Shown: positions 22,801 through 31,119 of the stretch, piece by piece
Layout of the letters: each line of letters opens with the position of its first letter
Position numbering within the stretch: the first letter of the stretch is position 1
Position numbers and translations under genes: made by a program
The notes under the pieces: generated by a model
Databases searched by the model: none
What the model saw: the letters and a program-made list of their open reading frames with translations, nothing else
What the model was told of the DNA's origin: nothing
DNA from: Methylobacterium thuringiense
Lineage (GTDB): Bacteria > Pseudomonadota > Alphaproteobacteria > Rhizobiales > Beijerinckiaceae
NCBI RefSeq assembly: GCF_022179645.1
Contig: NZ_BPRA01000001.1
Location: 393,394-457,393 of the forward strand
Direction: 5' to 3'
Length of the DNA: 64,000 nt

Positions 22801-22856
22801 AGCGCCCGCGCCGTCGCGACCCGGACTATCTGTTCGGCGAAGACCCGCGCTACTGA
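19833..22856 (+). CDS. Class A penicillin-binding protein (PBP1-like)
   Basis: The protein has 1007 residues. A short hydrophobic N-terminus and a ~130-residue unassigned region precede the GT51 transglycosylase (AAEDKRFYQHKGID with catalytic Glu ~178, GGSTITQQVVKNL, GIYLGRGAYGIEMAA). A Pro/Ala-rich insert (residues ~430-480) leads to the transpeptidase, with the SxxK serine in RQPGSTLKPLTYLAAL (~592), the SKN triad in EFSKNLVT and the KTG box in AGKTGTSENENDAWF (~785). The ~130-residue tail is Asp/Gly/Arg-rich and probably disordered. It polymerises and cross-links peptidoglycan. The long unassigned N-terminal region and tail distinguish it from E. coli PBP1a. Confidence 0.92.
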   Translation: MNPILIKLFATALTLSQVTTRPDAVKTQFDPATEGDQVVQILRDGCAHMRKSFDIEDINLDELISTAMEDPTTVAGDSAPKILHGLDLAELNTSYKQFCKGENPAKSPFEARAVIEFYNNAVKDLPTAEALRDTKLPGASIILDAAGKPYSEAFEANGRRRVVPIAEVPEMVQKAFVAAEDKRFYQHKGIDERGVIRAFIGNLASPGRPAGGSTITQQVVKNLSVGDDVTYERKIREMIVAARLEQIQTKPQILGLYLNGIYLGRGAYGIEMAARSWFGKSVGTLTVPEAALLAGLPKGPNYYSPDKYPDRARERRGYVLSRMKEDGVITEEQLAEAQKSDLGTKPVETARRDSGFYFVEHLGREARTFAGLESLTSASYTVRSTVNAGLQTATEAALQDGLAAYERGTGRLFYDGPELSLAEAVKKLEAAPPTAEAALLPAPAPVPEAKPAPGRRAALKQPPVPKPAGPKPAWQRALEAARPMLYDVHWPLAVVLSTGKAGTKVGLADGRVASLDAGAARGRLQLYDAVRVKLTDPASRTPRAQLRIRPAVQGAAIVLENRTGKILAMTGGFSYPLSQLNRVTQTVRQPGSTLKPLTYLAALNAGLQPNTLVMDSPVTLPPIGGAGDSWSPKNYDGGGSGPTTLRRGLEFSKNLVTARLLQGGIAEKAPASLKRVCDIALEAQLYAECENYYPFVLGAQPVRMIDLASFYAAIANEGGRPSAYALESVEQDGKAVFTRPEKPPVRIGSADRIAFYQLKTMLQGVTQHGTAAALSGISAYVAGKTGTSENENDAWFAGFSNEITVVVWVGYDNADGIRKTLGRGQTGGHVSVPVAKAIFQAAWANGVPRTALAPPSPEAASQIADISIDPRSGQRIAGGGFLEHFRRKNGQVADTQFNLVPRETMYAMRPDSEDGDFGNSENGADVAGDDAGNRAGRAGDDLLDPFGGEERDPYAARRTQRYDPYPNWPGRSRYGQAQPSPFGDDGEAVQRPRRRDPDYLFGEDPRY

Positions 22857-22899
22857 CGCCGACGCCGAACCGTACTTCTTCACAGCTCGAGGATCCGAC

Positions 22900-23958
22900 G
22901 TGCTGAAACCGCTTTCGGCGACCCTTCTCGTCGCCCTCGTGATGACGGAGCCCGCCGCGGCCCAGGACGGCGTCAAGCTGCAGCCGCCTGCCGCGACGGC
23001 CGCCAACGTGAAGGATGTCGCGAGCCTGGAGCCGGCGGACGTCGCCACGCTCAAGCCCGGCACGATCCTGTTCACGGACTACCGGGAAAAGGCCTCGGCC
23101 AATCCCGAGAGCGGGCTCGTCGCCTATGCCGACTGGCTCAAGACCCGGCCGGCCGAGGCGGCAGCGCTCTCGCCCTATCCCGGTTATGTCGAGCCCGACT
23201 ACAGCGTGACCCTCAACGGCGTCACGAAGCAGCGCCACGAGACCCTGAAGGTCTACGTGGCCGAGGGCCGTTTCGTAGTCCCCAAGCCCCCGGGCGCCAT
23301 CGACCTGTCGCGCTACGCGACCCTCGATTTCGTCTCGAAGATGGACGGCGCGATCCGGCACAAGGCGCTGAGCCCGGCGGAGGTGACGCCGACCAAGGAC
23401 CCGCTCGCCGCCTTCGCCAAGCGCCCCGACCGGCCCTGGTGCGAGGCCGCGAACACGGTCTGCCTGGAATCGCGCTACGACCTCGAAGGCAAGCTGCCGC
23501 TCGGGGTGAAGCTCGCCAACAAGCTCGAACTCGGCTCAACCAAGAAGGTCGCCGAATTCGTCTCGTTCCAGAGCGAGCTGCGGCTGCTGTCGCCCGGGGA
23601 GGCGGCGGGACTTGGCACGCTCACGCGGATCGACACGCCGGTGGCGGGCGGCCTCGAACAGACGATCTTCTGGGTCAACCAGATCCTGCGCTTCGGCAAG
23701 TTCCTGGCCGTGGTGCAGCCGGCCCCGAACGATCCGGGCAAGTCGGTGATCACCACCTACATGGCGCTCGCGGTGAAAGCGGACGTTCTCGACCGCAAGC
23801 AGGAATATGCCCGCGTGCCGGTGCTGAAGAACCTGCTGCCGGTCCAGGTGCTGATGGGTAATTCGTCGTTCAACACCGGCACCTCGATCAGCGCCGGTCT
23901 GCCGACCTACGCGCGCAACCGGCTGAGCGCCTTCGCCGAGGCGGTGGCGAAGAACTGA
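22900..23958 (+). CDS. Secreted protein of unknown function
   Basis: The protein has 352 residues and starts with GTG at 22900, chosen because a signal peptide follows directly (MLKPLSATLLVALVMTEPAAAQDG) and GAGGAT lies 6 nt upstream. The mature part has no recognised domain. It contains the pair CEAANTVC (possible disulfide), GTILFTDYREKA and a C-terminal segment with TGTSISAGLPTYARNRL. It lies 43 bp after the PBP gene, so it is probably co-transcribed and may act in the periplasm or outer membrane with it. That link is inference from spacing. Confidence 0.75.
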   Translation: MLKPLSATLLVALVMTEPAAAQDGVKLQPPAATAANVKDVASLEPADVATLKPGTILFTDYREKASANPESGLVAYADWLKTRPAEAAALSPYPGYVEPDYSVTLNGVTKQRHETLKVYVAEGRFVVPKPPGAIDLSRYATLDFVSKMDGAIRHKALSPAEVTPTKDPLAAFAKRPDRPWCEAANTVCLESRYDLEGKLPLGVKLANKLELGSTKKVAEFVSFQSELRLLSPGEAAGLGTLTRIDTPVAGGLEQTIFWVNQILRFGKFLAVVQPAPNDPGKSVITTYMALAVKADVLDRKQEYARVPVLKNLLPVQVLMGNSSFNTGTSISAGLPTYARNRLSAFAEAVAKN

Positions 23959-23992
23959 ACCGTGACGGGGACGATCGCGGCAGCCCCGTCGA

Positions 23993-24553
23993 TCAATCCT
24001 TCGCGGACGGATCCGGCTCGGCCACACGGCGCAGGCGGCCGTTGCGCTTTTCGTAGCGGAAGATCGAGGTGAGCGCTTCGGTCGTCGCGCCGTCGTCCGG
24101 CGGCGCTGCCGGCGGGGCGATGTCGGCGCGGCCGGCCCGGGCGACGACGCCGAGCGCGATCTCCCGGTCGCGACGAAGAGCGGCGATCAGGGCCGGCGCC
24201 ATCCGCGCGACGAGGGAGGTTCCATCGCCGAACGCGATCTCGACGGAAACCGGGGCGGTCCCCGCCGGCGCGAAGCCTTCCTCGATCACGCCGAGCCCGG
24301 CCCGCACGGTCGAGACCGCGAGACGGGCCGGCATCGGGAGACGGGCGGCGGCCGGCAGGACGTTGCGCACGGTATCGAGAAAGCTCGGAAGGCGCTGCGA
24401 AGCCGCGCTCCTGGGCGCATCGTCGTCGCGCGGCGTCAGCCGGGCGATGGCCTCGACGCCGCGCATCTCGCCGTTCGACAGGGTCAGCAGGCCGCGCAGA
24501 TAGGAGCCGGTCCCGGCACCGCCCGTGCCCTCCTCGATCGGAAACACGCTCAT
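23993..24553 (-). CDS. Hypothetical protein
   Basis: The protein has 186 residues, is soluble and has no signal peptide. It has an N-terminal GSYLRGLLTLSNGEMRGVEAIARLTPRDDD and a C-terminal FRYEKRNGRLRRVAEPD. Codon use is typical of the backbone and the frame is uninterrupted, so it is probably real. No family was recognised. It lies just downstream of a small lipoprotein gene on the same strand (31-bp gap), suggesting a two-gene unit. Confidence 0.6.
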   Translation of the reverse strand: MSVFPIEEGTGGAGTGSYLRGLLTLSNGEMRGVEAIARLTPRDDDAPRSAASQRLPSFLDTVRNVLPAAARLPMPARLAVSTVRAGLGVIEEGFAPAGTAPVSVEIAFGDGTSLVARMAPALIAALRRDREIALGVVARAGRADIAPPAAPPDDGATTEALTSIFRYEKRNGRLRRVAEPDPSAKD

Positions 24554-24584
24554 CCGGTGCTCCGTTCGAGCCGCGCCGCGGCGC

Positions 24585-24806
24585 TCAGTTGCCGCGATTC
24601 ACGATCGACGGGATTGAGGGCTGCGTGAACTGGCGGTTCACGTCGGGGCGAGTCTGGGTGCCGTTGGTGTCGCTCGACCTGCGATAGTTGTCCATGTTGA
24701 AGCTCTCGGCCAGGCCGCTGCCGCTGGGGCCGGAACCCGAGCTGCTGCAGCCGGCGAGCGTGCAGACCGAGAGCGCGGCGGCAACGGCGAGGAAGGTCAG
24801 GCGCAT
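24585..24806 (-). CDS. Small lipoprotein
   Basis: The protein has 73 residues. The N-terminus (MRLTFLAVAAALSVCTLAGC) is a lipoprotein signal with lipobox LAGC. The mature ~54 residues are Ser/Gly/Asn-rich and lack a known domain. It should be lipid-anchored in the periplasm or outer membrane. It is first in a minus-strand pair with the 186-residue hypothetical gene. Confidence 0.7.
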   Translation of the reverse strand: MRLTFLAVAAALSVCTLAGCSSSGSGPSGSGLAESFNMDNYRRSSDTNGTQTRPDVNRQFTQPSIPSIVNRGN

Positions 24807-25115
24807 CGGTGGATTCCCGTTAACAAGTTCTGCAGGTCGCTGGCCGTCATGCCGGTGCCGTGCAAGGGTGAGCCTTGGATTTGCGGTCCGGCGAACCCGA
24901 TTGCACCGGCATTGACGTGCGGCCCCGAGCGGCTCCGGTCAAGCAACCCTCTATCATCCCCTAACGCTTTCGCTTGGATCTGATGTCGGGCGGACACTGC
25001 GGGATTACCACGCCGCACGGAAGACGGCCCCAGAGGCCATGACACCACGGCAATCGTGTGGAGGAAGCCGGCCTACGGATGGCGCAACCGGGGCGAATTC
25101 GCGAAGAATCTGCCC
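24807..25115. other. Gene-free divergent intergenic region
   Basis: These 309 bp lie between the divergent lipoprotein and 82-residue genes. They must carry promoters for both, but no clear consensus box, repeat or RNA element is seen. Confidence 0.4.
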
Positions 25116-25364
25116 ATGAGCAACGTCGTCCCCTTCCGCCGTCCCGCGCCGACCGCCCTGCGCGCCCGCTGCGACGTGGTCTCGGTCGCCGACGACCTGT
25201 TCGCGGCCCTCGACGGCGTCGAGGATCTGGCCCAGCGCGCCGCGCTGATGGGCCGGCCGACCGTCGAGGTGGAACGGACCGTCCAGAATCTGCTCGACGC
25301 CGTCAGCGCTCTCGAACGCGCACTTGACTGCCTCGGCGAGGGCAGCGAAGCCGCGCCGGCCTGA
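25116..25364 (+). CDS. Small hypothetical protein
   Basis: The protein has 82 residues from the ATG at 25116 (MSNVVPFRRPAPTALRARC). The frame is open a little further upstream, but the N-terminus NVVPFRRPA is a frequent start in alphaproteobacterial small proteins. The remainder is helical and Ala/Leu-rich with heptad-like spacing (VERTVQNLLDAVSALERAL), suggesting a short coiled coil. Function is unknown. Confidence 0.55.
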   Translation: MSNVVPFRRPAPTALRARCDVVSVADDLFAALDGVEDLAQRAALMGRPTVEVERTVQNLLDAVSALERALDCLGEGSEAAPA

Positions 25365-25686
25365 CCTTCTAGCCCCTCAGAACGGTATCCGATCCGAGGT
25401 CTCTTCTTGCCGCGCTTCCGTCCGACCGAACGGTATCCTACTTGGCCGGAAAACGCTCTGACGCCGACGCGCTCGTCCGGACGGCTGTTTTTATCCTCCC
25501 CGGCTCGTGCGGGGATACGCGGCAGACCGTCGGCACGTGTCCGCGATTGGTTTCGTCCATACCCTGCCGCAATGGTCATACGCAGTCCGACGGCTTGCCA
25601 AACAATCTTGCCGATCCGTAATACGAATCGCAAGTAAGCGGCGGATGAAATGCTGCCGACCTCGCCGGGACAGGAGTCATCTGGCC
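25365..25686. other. Gene-free region with a repeated GAACGGTATCC word
   Basis: No gene is supported in these 322 bp. GAACGGTATCC occurs twice (near 25380 and 25429), and TCCCCG...CGGGGA could form a small hairpin near 25498-25517. The region is the probable promoter and leader of the small regulator-like gene that follows. Confidence 0.35.
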
Positions 25687-26019
25687 ATGACGACATCATC
25701 GGTATCGAACGAATCCTTCGAAACGGACCAAAATCTGCTTGAAAATCACTTTCCCATTTGCGACGACTCAGGTGAAGTGGGTCGCTCCATGCGGGTTCTC
25801 GAACGTCTTGCGCTGACACTCGGCGTGCCCGTCGCGATCTTCTTCGAGGAGAGCTCCCCTTCCGCGCCGCCGGACGCGGCATCCGCCGAGGAGATCGCCG
25901 ACCTGACCCGTGCGTTTCTCGCGATCAGCGATCCGACCCTGCGCCGATATTGCCGCGACATCGTCCGGGCAGCGGGCGCCGAGGGGGTATCCGGCGGCCA
26001 GATCCTCGAATCGGCCTGA
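25687..26019 (+). CDS. Small protein with an XRE-like C-terminal HTH segment
   Basis: The protein has 110 residues from the ATG at 25687, with AGGAG about 12 nt upstream. The segment RSMRVLERLALTLGVPVAIFFEE resembles the last helices of a Cro/CI-type HTH (usually LETLERLAEALGV). The recognition helix itself is missing or unrecognisable, so it may not bind DNA or may be a truncated regulator. The C-terminus (EEIADLTRAFLAISDPTLRRYCRDIVRA) resembles tails of alphaproteobacterial XRE regulators. It could be a remnant. Confidence 0.5.
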   Translation: MTTSSVSNESFETDQNLLENHFPICDDSGEVGRSMRVLERLALTLGVPVAIFFEESSPSAPPDAASAEEIADLTRAFLAISDPTLRRYCRDIVRAAGAEGVSGGQILESA

Positions 26020-26024
26020 CCGGA

Positions 26025-26705
26025 TCAGTTGCCGGCAGCCATCACGCTCGTGATGACCGTGCCGTAATGGCAGGCTGCGGCCGCCAGCACGAAGCTGTGC
26101 CAGATCGCGTTCTGGAAGGGCAGGCTCCGCCAGACGTGGAAGACCACGCCGAAGGAATAGAGCAGGCCACCGATGGCCAGCATCCACATCGCCGCTGGCG
26201 AGAGGCCGGCGATGGTCGACTCGTAGGCGAGCACGCCGCTCCATCCGAGCATGAGGTAGAGCGCGATCGAGACGCGATCCCAGCGGCCCGGCATCAGCAG
26301 CTTGAGCGCGATGCCGATCGCGGCGATCGTCCAGATCACGGCCAGCAGGCCCCAGGCGACGGGCCCGCTTCCGACCAGGACGACGAGCGGCGTGTAGGTG
26401 CCAGCGATCATCAGGTAGATCAGGGCATGGTCGAACCGGCGCAGGATCCACTTGCGGCGCGAGACCGGCCACATGTTGTAGGCGGCAGAAATACCGAGCA
26501 TCGAGACGAGGGCCGCGGCGTAGATCAGGACCGAGGCCCGCTCCATCCAGCCGAGATGGGCGAAGGTTGCCGTCGCCACGAGCGCGACGGCCCCGGCGAT
26601 GCCGAGCGCAACCCCGATGAGATGCACGGCCCCGTCCGCGAGAAGCTCCTCGCGGGTGTAGTGCCAGGTCAGCGCGAGCGGCCTTCCATCTTCCGCCAGG
26701 AACAT
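26025..26705 (-). CDS. Hemolysin III / PAQR-family membrane protein
   Basis: The protein has 226 residues from the ATG at 26705, which has a strong GAGGAG 7 nt upstream; an ATG at 26783 would add 26 unconserved residues. Seven hydrophobic helices and the family signatures are visible: EELLADGAVHLIGVALG, AAYNMWPVSRRKWILRRFDHALIYLMIAGTYTP and the C-terminal NAIWHSFVLAAAACHY. The His and Asp residues of these motifs are the expected zinc ligands in the PAQR/HlyIII superfamily. The family name implies hemolysis, but the physiological role is usually unknown and may be lipid-related. Confidence 0.85.
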   Translation of the reverse strand: MFLAEDGRPLALTWHYTREELLADGAVHLIGVALGIAGAVALVATATFAHLGWMERASVLIYAAALVSMLGISAAYNMWPVSRRKWILRRFDHALIYLMIAGTYTPLVVLVGSGPVAWGLLAVIWTIAAIGIALKLLMPGRWDRVSIALYLMLGWSGVLAYESTIAGLSPAAMWMLAIGGLLYSFGVVFHVWRSLPFQNAIWHSFVLAAAACHYGTVITSVMAAGN

Positions 26706-26957
26706 CCGCGGCTCCTCATCGATCGTTGGACAATAAGTCTTGGGCTGCCAAAGTCGTTCCATGGCGGAAATACCGAGATCCACTCTTGGCCGGCAAAACT
26801 CGAACGCGTAGTCACCTCAAGACATTTGTGCGGCGCGGCAAGAACCAATGCAGTCTAGTGCACCGCGAGACTTGAGCCTGATCAGTGTCCATTTCTGAAG
26901 CACGATCGTTGCCGATCCTGCATGGACCGTGCCGCCCGCATGTCCCGAAGCGGGATG

Positions 26958-27980
26958 TCAGGGTCCGCGCCGACGGAACGGTCTCAGCGCCCGGCGCCTC
27001 ATCTCGGCGAGAACGCCTGCGTCGTCCGGTTCGTCGCGATCGAGCCACTCGGCCCGCCGCAGGAGCGCTTCGGCCACGCCGCGCGGGTCGGCCACCGTCC
27101 AGGCCACCTGCCAGCCGGGGGCCTCCTCGTAGAGGGTGCCGTGCGGGTGGTAATACCGGGCCTGCGCCCCGTTCACGCGGTCGAGCAGGGCGAAGTTGGC
27201 GTTGACGGCGATCTGCCAGTTCAGGCCGACGAGGCGGCGGCCCGGCGCCGCGAAGGCCGAGGTGTGGAAGGCCGAGCCGAGCGTTCCCATCACGATCTGC
27301 CGTCCGCTCAGCAGGCGCACCTGTTCGGCGAAGCCGAGCGTCTCGGGAAACGCGATCTCGACGCCGCGGCGCTCCAGTTCCGCGACGATCGCCTCCTCGT
27401 TAGTCACATGCGCCACCCCCGCGCGCAGCCGCGTCTTCGACAGGTAGAGCGGCCGCGTCACGGCATCGACCGCCACGTCCCGCCAGAGCGGCCGGCCGAT
27501 CGTGCGGCAAAGCTCGGCGAACACCGCGTGCACCGCCGCCTGTTCGCGCAGGGCCGGCTCGGGCACCACGACGTCGCGCACGGTCTGCGGCCTGTCGAAC
27601 GACACGACGTCCGCCGTGTCTATCCCGAGCTGGCACAGGATCGCACGAAGGAAGGCCAGCTCCTCCAAGGCCTGCCGAGGGCCGGAGACATGGCAGAGGA
27701 TCCGGGGCAGGGGGCCCTGCCAGGAGACCAGGGGCCAGAGCCGCGGCAGGGTGTTGATCAGGAAATGCCCGTAATGCGTCGCGAGCGGCCCGACATAGAG
27801 GAACGGACCGTCATCAGCCGCCTCTCGCGGAGCAGGCTCGGCGCCGGGAAAGAGGCCCCACGGCGCCTCGGCCGACCACGGCCGATAGGTCGCCTCGGGC
27901 AGATGCTGCCGGGCGGGATCCTCCGCGATCCAGTCGGCCGTACCCCAGAGGCTGCTGCAGCGAAAGAATCTGCTAGCCAT
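26958..27980 (-). CDS. Glycosyltransferase family 61 (DUF563) protein
   Basis: The protein has 340 residues from the ATG at 27980 (MASRFFRCSSLWGTADW). The frame is open upstream, but that part is Gly/Arg-rich and looks non-coding. Family features are GPLATHYGHFLINTLPRLWPL, YLSKTRLRAGVAHVTNEEAIV, the ERRGVEIAFPETLGFAEQVRLL segment and MGTLGSAFHTSAFA. GT61 enzymes transfer sugars onto polysaccharides. The wider neighbourhood (deacetylase, Wzc and Wza homologues at 30-35.6 kb) suggests surface-polysaccharide synthesis. Confidence 0.8.
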   Translation of the reverse strand: MASRFFRCSSLWGTADWIAEDPARQHLPEATYRPWSAEAPWGLFPGAEPAPREAADDGPFLYVGPLATHYGHFLINTLPRLWPLVSWQGPLPRILCHVSGPRQALEELAFLRAILCQLGIDTADVVSFDRPQTVRDVVVPEPALREQAAVHAVFAELCRTIGRPLWRDVAVDAVTRPLYLSKTRLRAGVAHVTNEEAIVAELERRGVEIAFPETLGFAEQVRLLSGRQIVMGTLGSAFHTSAFAAPGRRLVGLNWQIAVNANFALLDRVNGAQARYYHPHGTLYEEAPGWQVAWTVADPRGVAEALLRRAEWLDRDEPDDAGVLAEMRRRALRPFRRRGP

Positions 27981-28012
27981 CGCAGCGGCTTGGCCGATCC
28001 GGCGGCCGCGCC

Positions 28013-29158
28013 TCAGGCACCGCGGCCGGCCAGCTGCTCGAAGCCGAACGGCACCGTCGGGGCCTGGATCGTCGTAGCCGCCCCGGCCGAGCCACGGCTG
28101 AGCCGGGCATGGGCGGTTGCCATGGTCAGCACCGCCATCGCGAAGACCTGATGCGCCAGCGCCGCCCAGAGCGGGACGGCCAGCAGCAGCGTGGCGATGC
28201 CGAGCCCCATCTGGCCGAGCGTCAGCACGGCCACGCCGGTGGCGCGCCGCGCCGCGCCGCTCCCCGGATCGCTCAACCTTGCGTCGAGCGCATGGAGCAG
28301 CGCCACGAGAACCAAGCAATACGCGACGAGCCTATGGTTGAACTGCACCAGCGTGACGTTGTCGACGAAGTTCTCGATCCAGGGCGTCGCCGCGAACAGG
28401 CCGTCGAACGGCGGCACGAGATCGCCGTTCATCGTCGGCCAGGTGTTGTAGGCGAGCCCCGCATGGGAGCCGGCGACGAGACCGCCGAGCCCGATCTGGA
28501 CGAGTACCAGCAGCATGACGACGACGGCACCCGCACGGATGCGGGCCGGGGCGGGGGTCAGCGCGCCCTCGCGGGTGCCCGCCGCGAGCCAGACCAGGCC
28601 GGCGAGGATCACGCTCGCGGTGGTCAGGTGCAGGGCGAGCTTCAGCGGCGCCACCGCCGTCATGCCGGGCTGCAGCCCCGAGGCGACCATGATCCAGCCG
28701 ATCGCCCCCTGGAACGCGCCGACGACGCCGAGCGCCACGAGGCCGAGACCGAGGCGCCGGTCGAGGGCGCCGCGCGCCCAGAACACGATCAGCGGCAGGA
28801 AGAACGCGAGCCCGAGCAGCCGTCCGAGCAGCCGGTGTCCCCATTCCCACCAATAGAGCGTCTTGAAGGAGTCGATCCCCATGCCCTCGTTGAGGATGCG
28901 GTATTGCGGCGTGCCGCGGTATTTTTCGAACTCCATCGCCCAGTCGGCGGCCGAGAGCGGAGGGACCGCGCCGGTGACCGGCCGCCATTCGGTGATCGAC
29001 AGGCCCGAGCCCGTCAGCCGGGTCGCACCACCCAGCGCCACCATCACCACGACGAGGAAAGCCAGCAGGTAGAGCCAGATCCGTACCGCGCGGCGGTACG
29101 GGCGAACCGCGGCCTTCGGAGGAAGCGTCCCGGCGGGCAGGGCAGGGGAGGACGGCAT
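28013..29158 (-). CDS. ctaA: Heme A synthase (Cox15/CtaA family)
   Basis: The protein has 381 residues from the ATG at 29158 (MPSSPALPAGTLPPKAAV). There are eight membrane helices. The four conserved heme-ligand/active-site histidines sit in WEWGHRLLGRLLG, LALHLTTASVILAG, QFNHRLVAYCLV and AHQVFAMAVLTMATAHARL. The N-terminal GGATRLTGSGLSITEWRPVTG is diagnostic. The enzyme oxidises the C8 methyl of heme O to give heme A for aa3-type oxidases. The N-terminal extension is Pro-rich. Confidence 0.93.
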   Translation of the reverse strand: MPSSPALPAGTLPPKAAVRPYRRAVRIWLYLLAFLVVVMVALGGATRLTGSGLSITEWRPVTGAVPPLSAADWAMEFEKYRGTPQYRILNEGMGIDSFKTLYWWEWGHRLLGRLLGLAFFLPLIVFWARGALDRRLGLGLVALGVVGAFQGAIGWIMVASGLQPGMTAVAPLKLALHLTTASVILAGLVWLAAGTREGALTPAPARIRAGAVVVMLLVLVQIGLGGLVAGSHAGLAYNTWPTMNGDLVPPFDGLFAATPWIENFVDNVTLVQFNHRLVAYCLVLVALLHALDARLSDPGSGAARRATGVAVLTLGQMGLGIATLLLAVPLWAALAHQVFAMAVLTMATAHARLSRGSAGAATTIQAPTVPFGFEQLAGRGA

Positions 29159-29352
29159 GCGGGCTCGGCGGCGGCGTTCGGATCGAGGCGCACCGGAGGA
29201 TCCGGCGCATCGCGGTGCTTTAGGCCGGGCGGGGGCCACCGGGCAACGCCGGTCGCCGCCGCAGGGACATCGCGTCCGTTGCAAGCCGGGGATGGGCGGC
29301 TTACGCGTGGCCTCCACATCGAGCCTTCGAGACCTCGCCTTCGGACACCCTC

Positions 29353-29565
29353 ATGCGCCGCCGTACCCGCTCCCTGGTCGGGACCTTCGCGATCCTGGCC
29401 TTCGTGATCGTCTACGCGCCGCTGGCGATGGCGCTCGCCGACAGTCGCATCGCCGAGACGCCGGCCCTGGTGCAGACGCTGCTCTACTCGATCCTCGGCA
29501 TCGCCTGGATCTTCCCGCTGATGCCGCTGATCCGCTGGATGGAGCGCCCGGACGATCCTGCCTGA
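29353..29565 (+). CDS. DUF2842 small membrane protein
   Basis: The protein has 70 residues and two hydrophobic helices (residues ~9-28 and ~38-58). The sequence matches DUF2842 (RTRSLVGTFAILAFVIVYAP...YSILGIAWIFPLMPLIRWM). The family is confined mainly to alphaproteobacteria and often sits beside ctaA, as here, where it is divergent. This suggests a role in the respiratory membrane; no biochemistry is implied by sequence. Confidence 0.85.
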   Translation: MRRRTRSLVGTFAILAFVIVYAPLAMALADSRIAETPALVQTLLYSILGIAWIFPLMPLIRWMERPDDPA

Positions 29566-29642
29566 TCCTCCTTTTTTCGCCGCACTCCCCCCGCAGAAGG
29601 CCGCGATCCTCGCTCGCAACGCCGCGGAGCCGACTGCGCCCG

Positions 29643-30041
29643 ATGCCACGCCTGCCCACATCGACGATCCGCGTTCTCAGCGCCGCCGGCCTTCTGTCGC
29701 TGCTGGCTTCCGCCGCCTGTGCCCAGGGCACGCCCCGCTCGGTCGGGGAATGCGAACGGCTGAAGAACGATCTCGCCTATAACCAGTGCCTCGCGATGTT
29801 CGGCCCGGCGGCCAAGAACGTCGCCGGCGGCGATGGATCCGGCGGCGGCGGCAGTCCCGTGATCGTGCCGCCGCCCACGCCGTCGGCCATCGCAGGCATG
29901 CCGGCGCTGGAGGAGCCCGTGATCGACGAGAGCCCGCGCCGCGGCCGGCGCGGCCGCTACGTGAGGTCCGGCGGACGCCAGAGCGCGAGCTTCGACGTGG
30001 GCGGATCGAGCCACAGCCGGCGGCATCGCCGCCGTCGCTAG
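29643..30041 (+). CDS. Secreted hypothetical protein with Arg-rich tail
   Basis: The protein has 132 residues from the ATG at 29643. A signal peptide (residues ~1-27, AACAQG) is followed by a short conserved-looking segment SVGECERLKNDLAYNQCLAMFGPAAKN (two Cys, a possible disulfide). A Gly/Pro-rich linker and a basic SRRHRRRR tail complete it. The ECERL...YNQCLA pattern recurs in small periplasmic proteins of Rhizobiales. Function is unknown. It follows the DUF2842 gene by 77 bp and converges on the polysaccharide deacetylase gene. Confidence 0.65.
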   Translation: MPRLPTSTIRVLSAAGLLSLLASAACAQGTPRSVGECERLKNDLAYNQCLAMFGPAAKNVAGGDGSGGGGSPVIVPPPTPSAIAGMPALEEPVIDESPRRGRRGRYVRSGGRQSASFDVGGSSHSRRHRRRR

Positions 30042-30048
30042 AGCCACG

Positions 30049-31119
30049 TCAGGCGACGTTGAGGCGGCGGCCGCGGTTCCAGGCCAGGAACGGCACGCCG
30101 GAGATCAGGCTCGCGAGCGCGGCTTCGGTCTGGTGTAGGCCGTTCACCGAGACCCGCGGCAGCGCCTGCAGATGCCCCGCATGCCCGGCGAAAAGATGGC
30201 CCGGCCGCGTCGTCACGGCGGTCGCGAAGCCGAGGCCTTCGGCGATGGCGAATTCGCGCCGGCCGGCGGAGGCCGGATCGCCGACGGGATAGGAGAGGTG
30301 GCGGATCTCGCGGCCGAGTTCCGTGGCGATCCGCGTGCGGCTTCCGGCGATCTCAAGCCGGGCGACGTCCAGTTCGTGCTTCGCGAGCATCGGGTGGCTC
30401 AGCGTATGCGCGCCGATCGTCACCGCCGGGTCGGCGGCGAGGGCGCGCAGCGCGTGCCAGGACAGGCAGAGCTCCTCGGCGATCCGGCCCGGTGCGAATC
30501 CGGCTTCGGTGCATAGCCCGGCGATCACCGAGAGCAGCCGCGCCTCCGGCCCCGCACGCAGGATGCGGTAGACGGCCTCGAACGCCGCCGACTTCTCCTC
30601 CGCGTCCCGCGCCGGCAGGTCGAGGGCGATTGCGCCCGTGTCGCCGGCCGTCAGCCGCACGCGGTCGAGCCGCGCGACGGCGCGTTCCAGCTCGATCCAC
30701 CACAGGCGTCCGCGTCCCTCCGCGAAATCGCTGGTGACGAACAGCGTCCAGGGTGCGCGGTGGCGGGCGAGCACGGGCGCTGCGAACTCGACGTTGTCGC
30801 GATAGCCGTCGTCGAAGGTCAGGACGGCGAACGGCGCCCTAGCATCGCGGGCGCTCAGACGGTCCGGCACGGCGTCGAGGCCGATCAGGTCGAAGCCGCG
30901 CGCCTTCAGCAGCGTGAGCGTCCGGTCGAGGAAGTCCGGCGTGATCGCGAGCAGCCCGTTCGGCGCATAGGCCGCCGGCGGCTCCGGGCGGACGTGGTGG
31001 AAGGTCAGGATGAGGCCGCGGCCGCGGGCGGCCGGCGCGAGCCAACGGTCGGCCCCGGTCAGGGCGACGGCGGAGAAGGCCGCCCTGAACAGCCGATGGC
31101 GGTTGCACGACGACAGCAT
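30049..31119 (-). CDS. Polysaccharide deacetylase family protein
   Basis: The protein has 356 residues. NodB-homology motifs are visible: LILTFHHVRPE, the catalytic-base/metal motif VLTFDDGYRDN, TLFVTSDFAEGRG, and GAHTLSHPMLAKHELD (metal His residues). No signal peptide is evident, so it may act in the cytoplasm or at the membrane during polysaccharide assembly. It is divergent from a GNAT-like gene that is also typical of exopolysaccharide loci, with 193 bp between starts. Confidence 0.85.
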   Translation of the reverse strand: MLSSCNRHRLFRAAFSAVALTGADRWLAPAARGRGLILTFHHVRPEPPAAYAPNGLLAITPDFLDRTLTLLKARGFDLIGLDAVPDRLSARDARAPFAVLTFDDGYRDNVEFAAPVLARHRAPWTLFVTSDFAEGRGRLWWIELERAVARLDRVRLTAGDTGAIALDLPARDAEEKSAAFEAVYRILRAGPEARLLSVIAGLCTEAGFAPGRIAEELCLSWHALRALAADPAVTIGAHTLSHPMLAKHELDVARLEIAGSRTRIATELGREIRHLSYPVGDPASAGRREFAIAEGLGFATAVTTRPGHLFAGHAGHLQALPRVSVNGLHQTEAALASLISGVPFLAWNRGRRLNVA

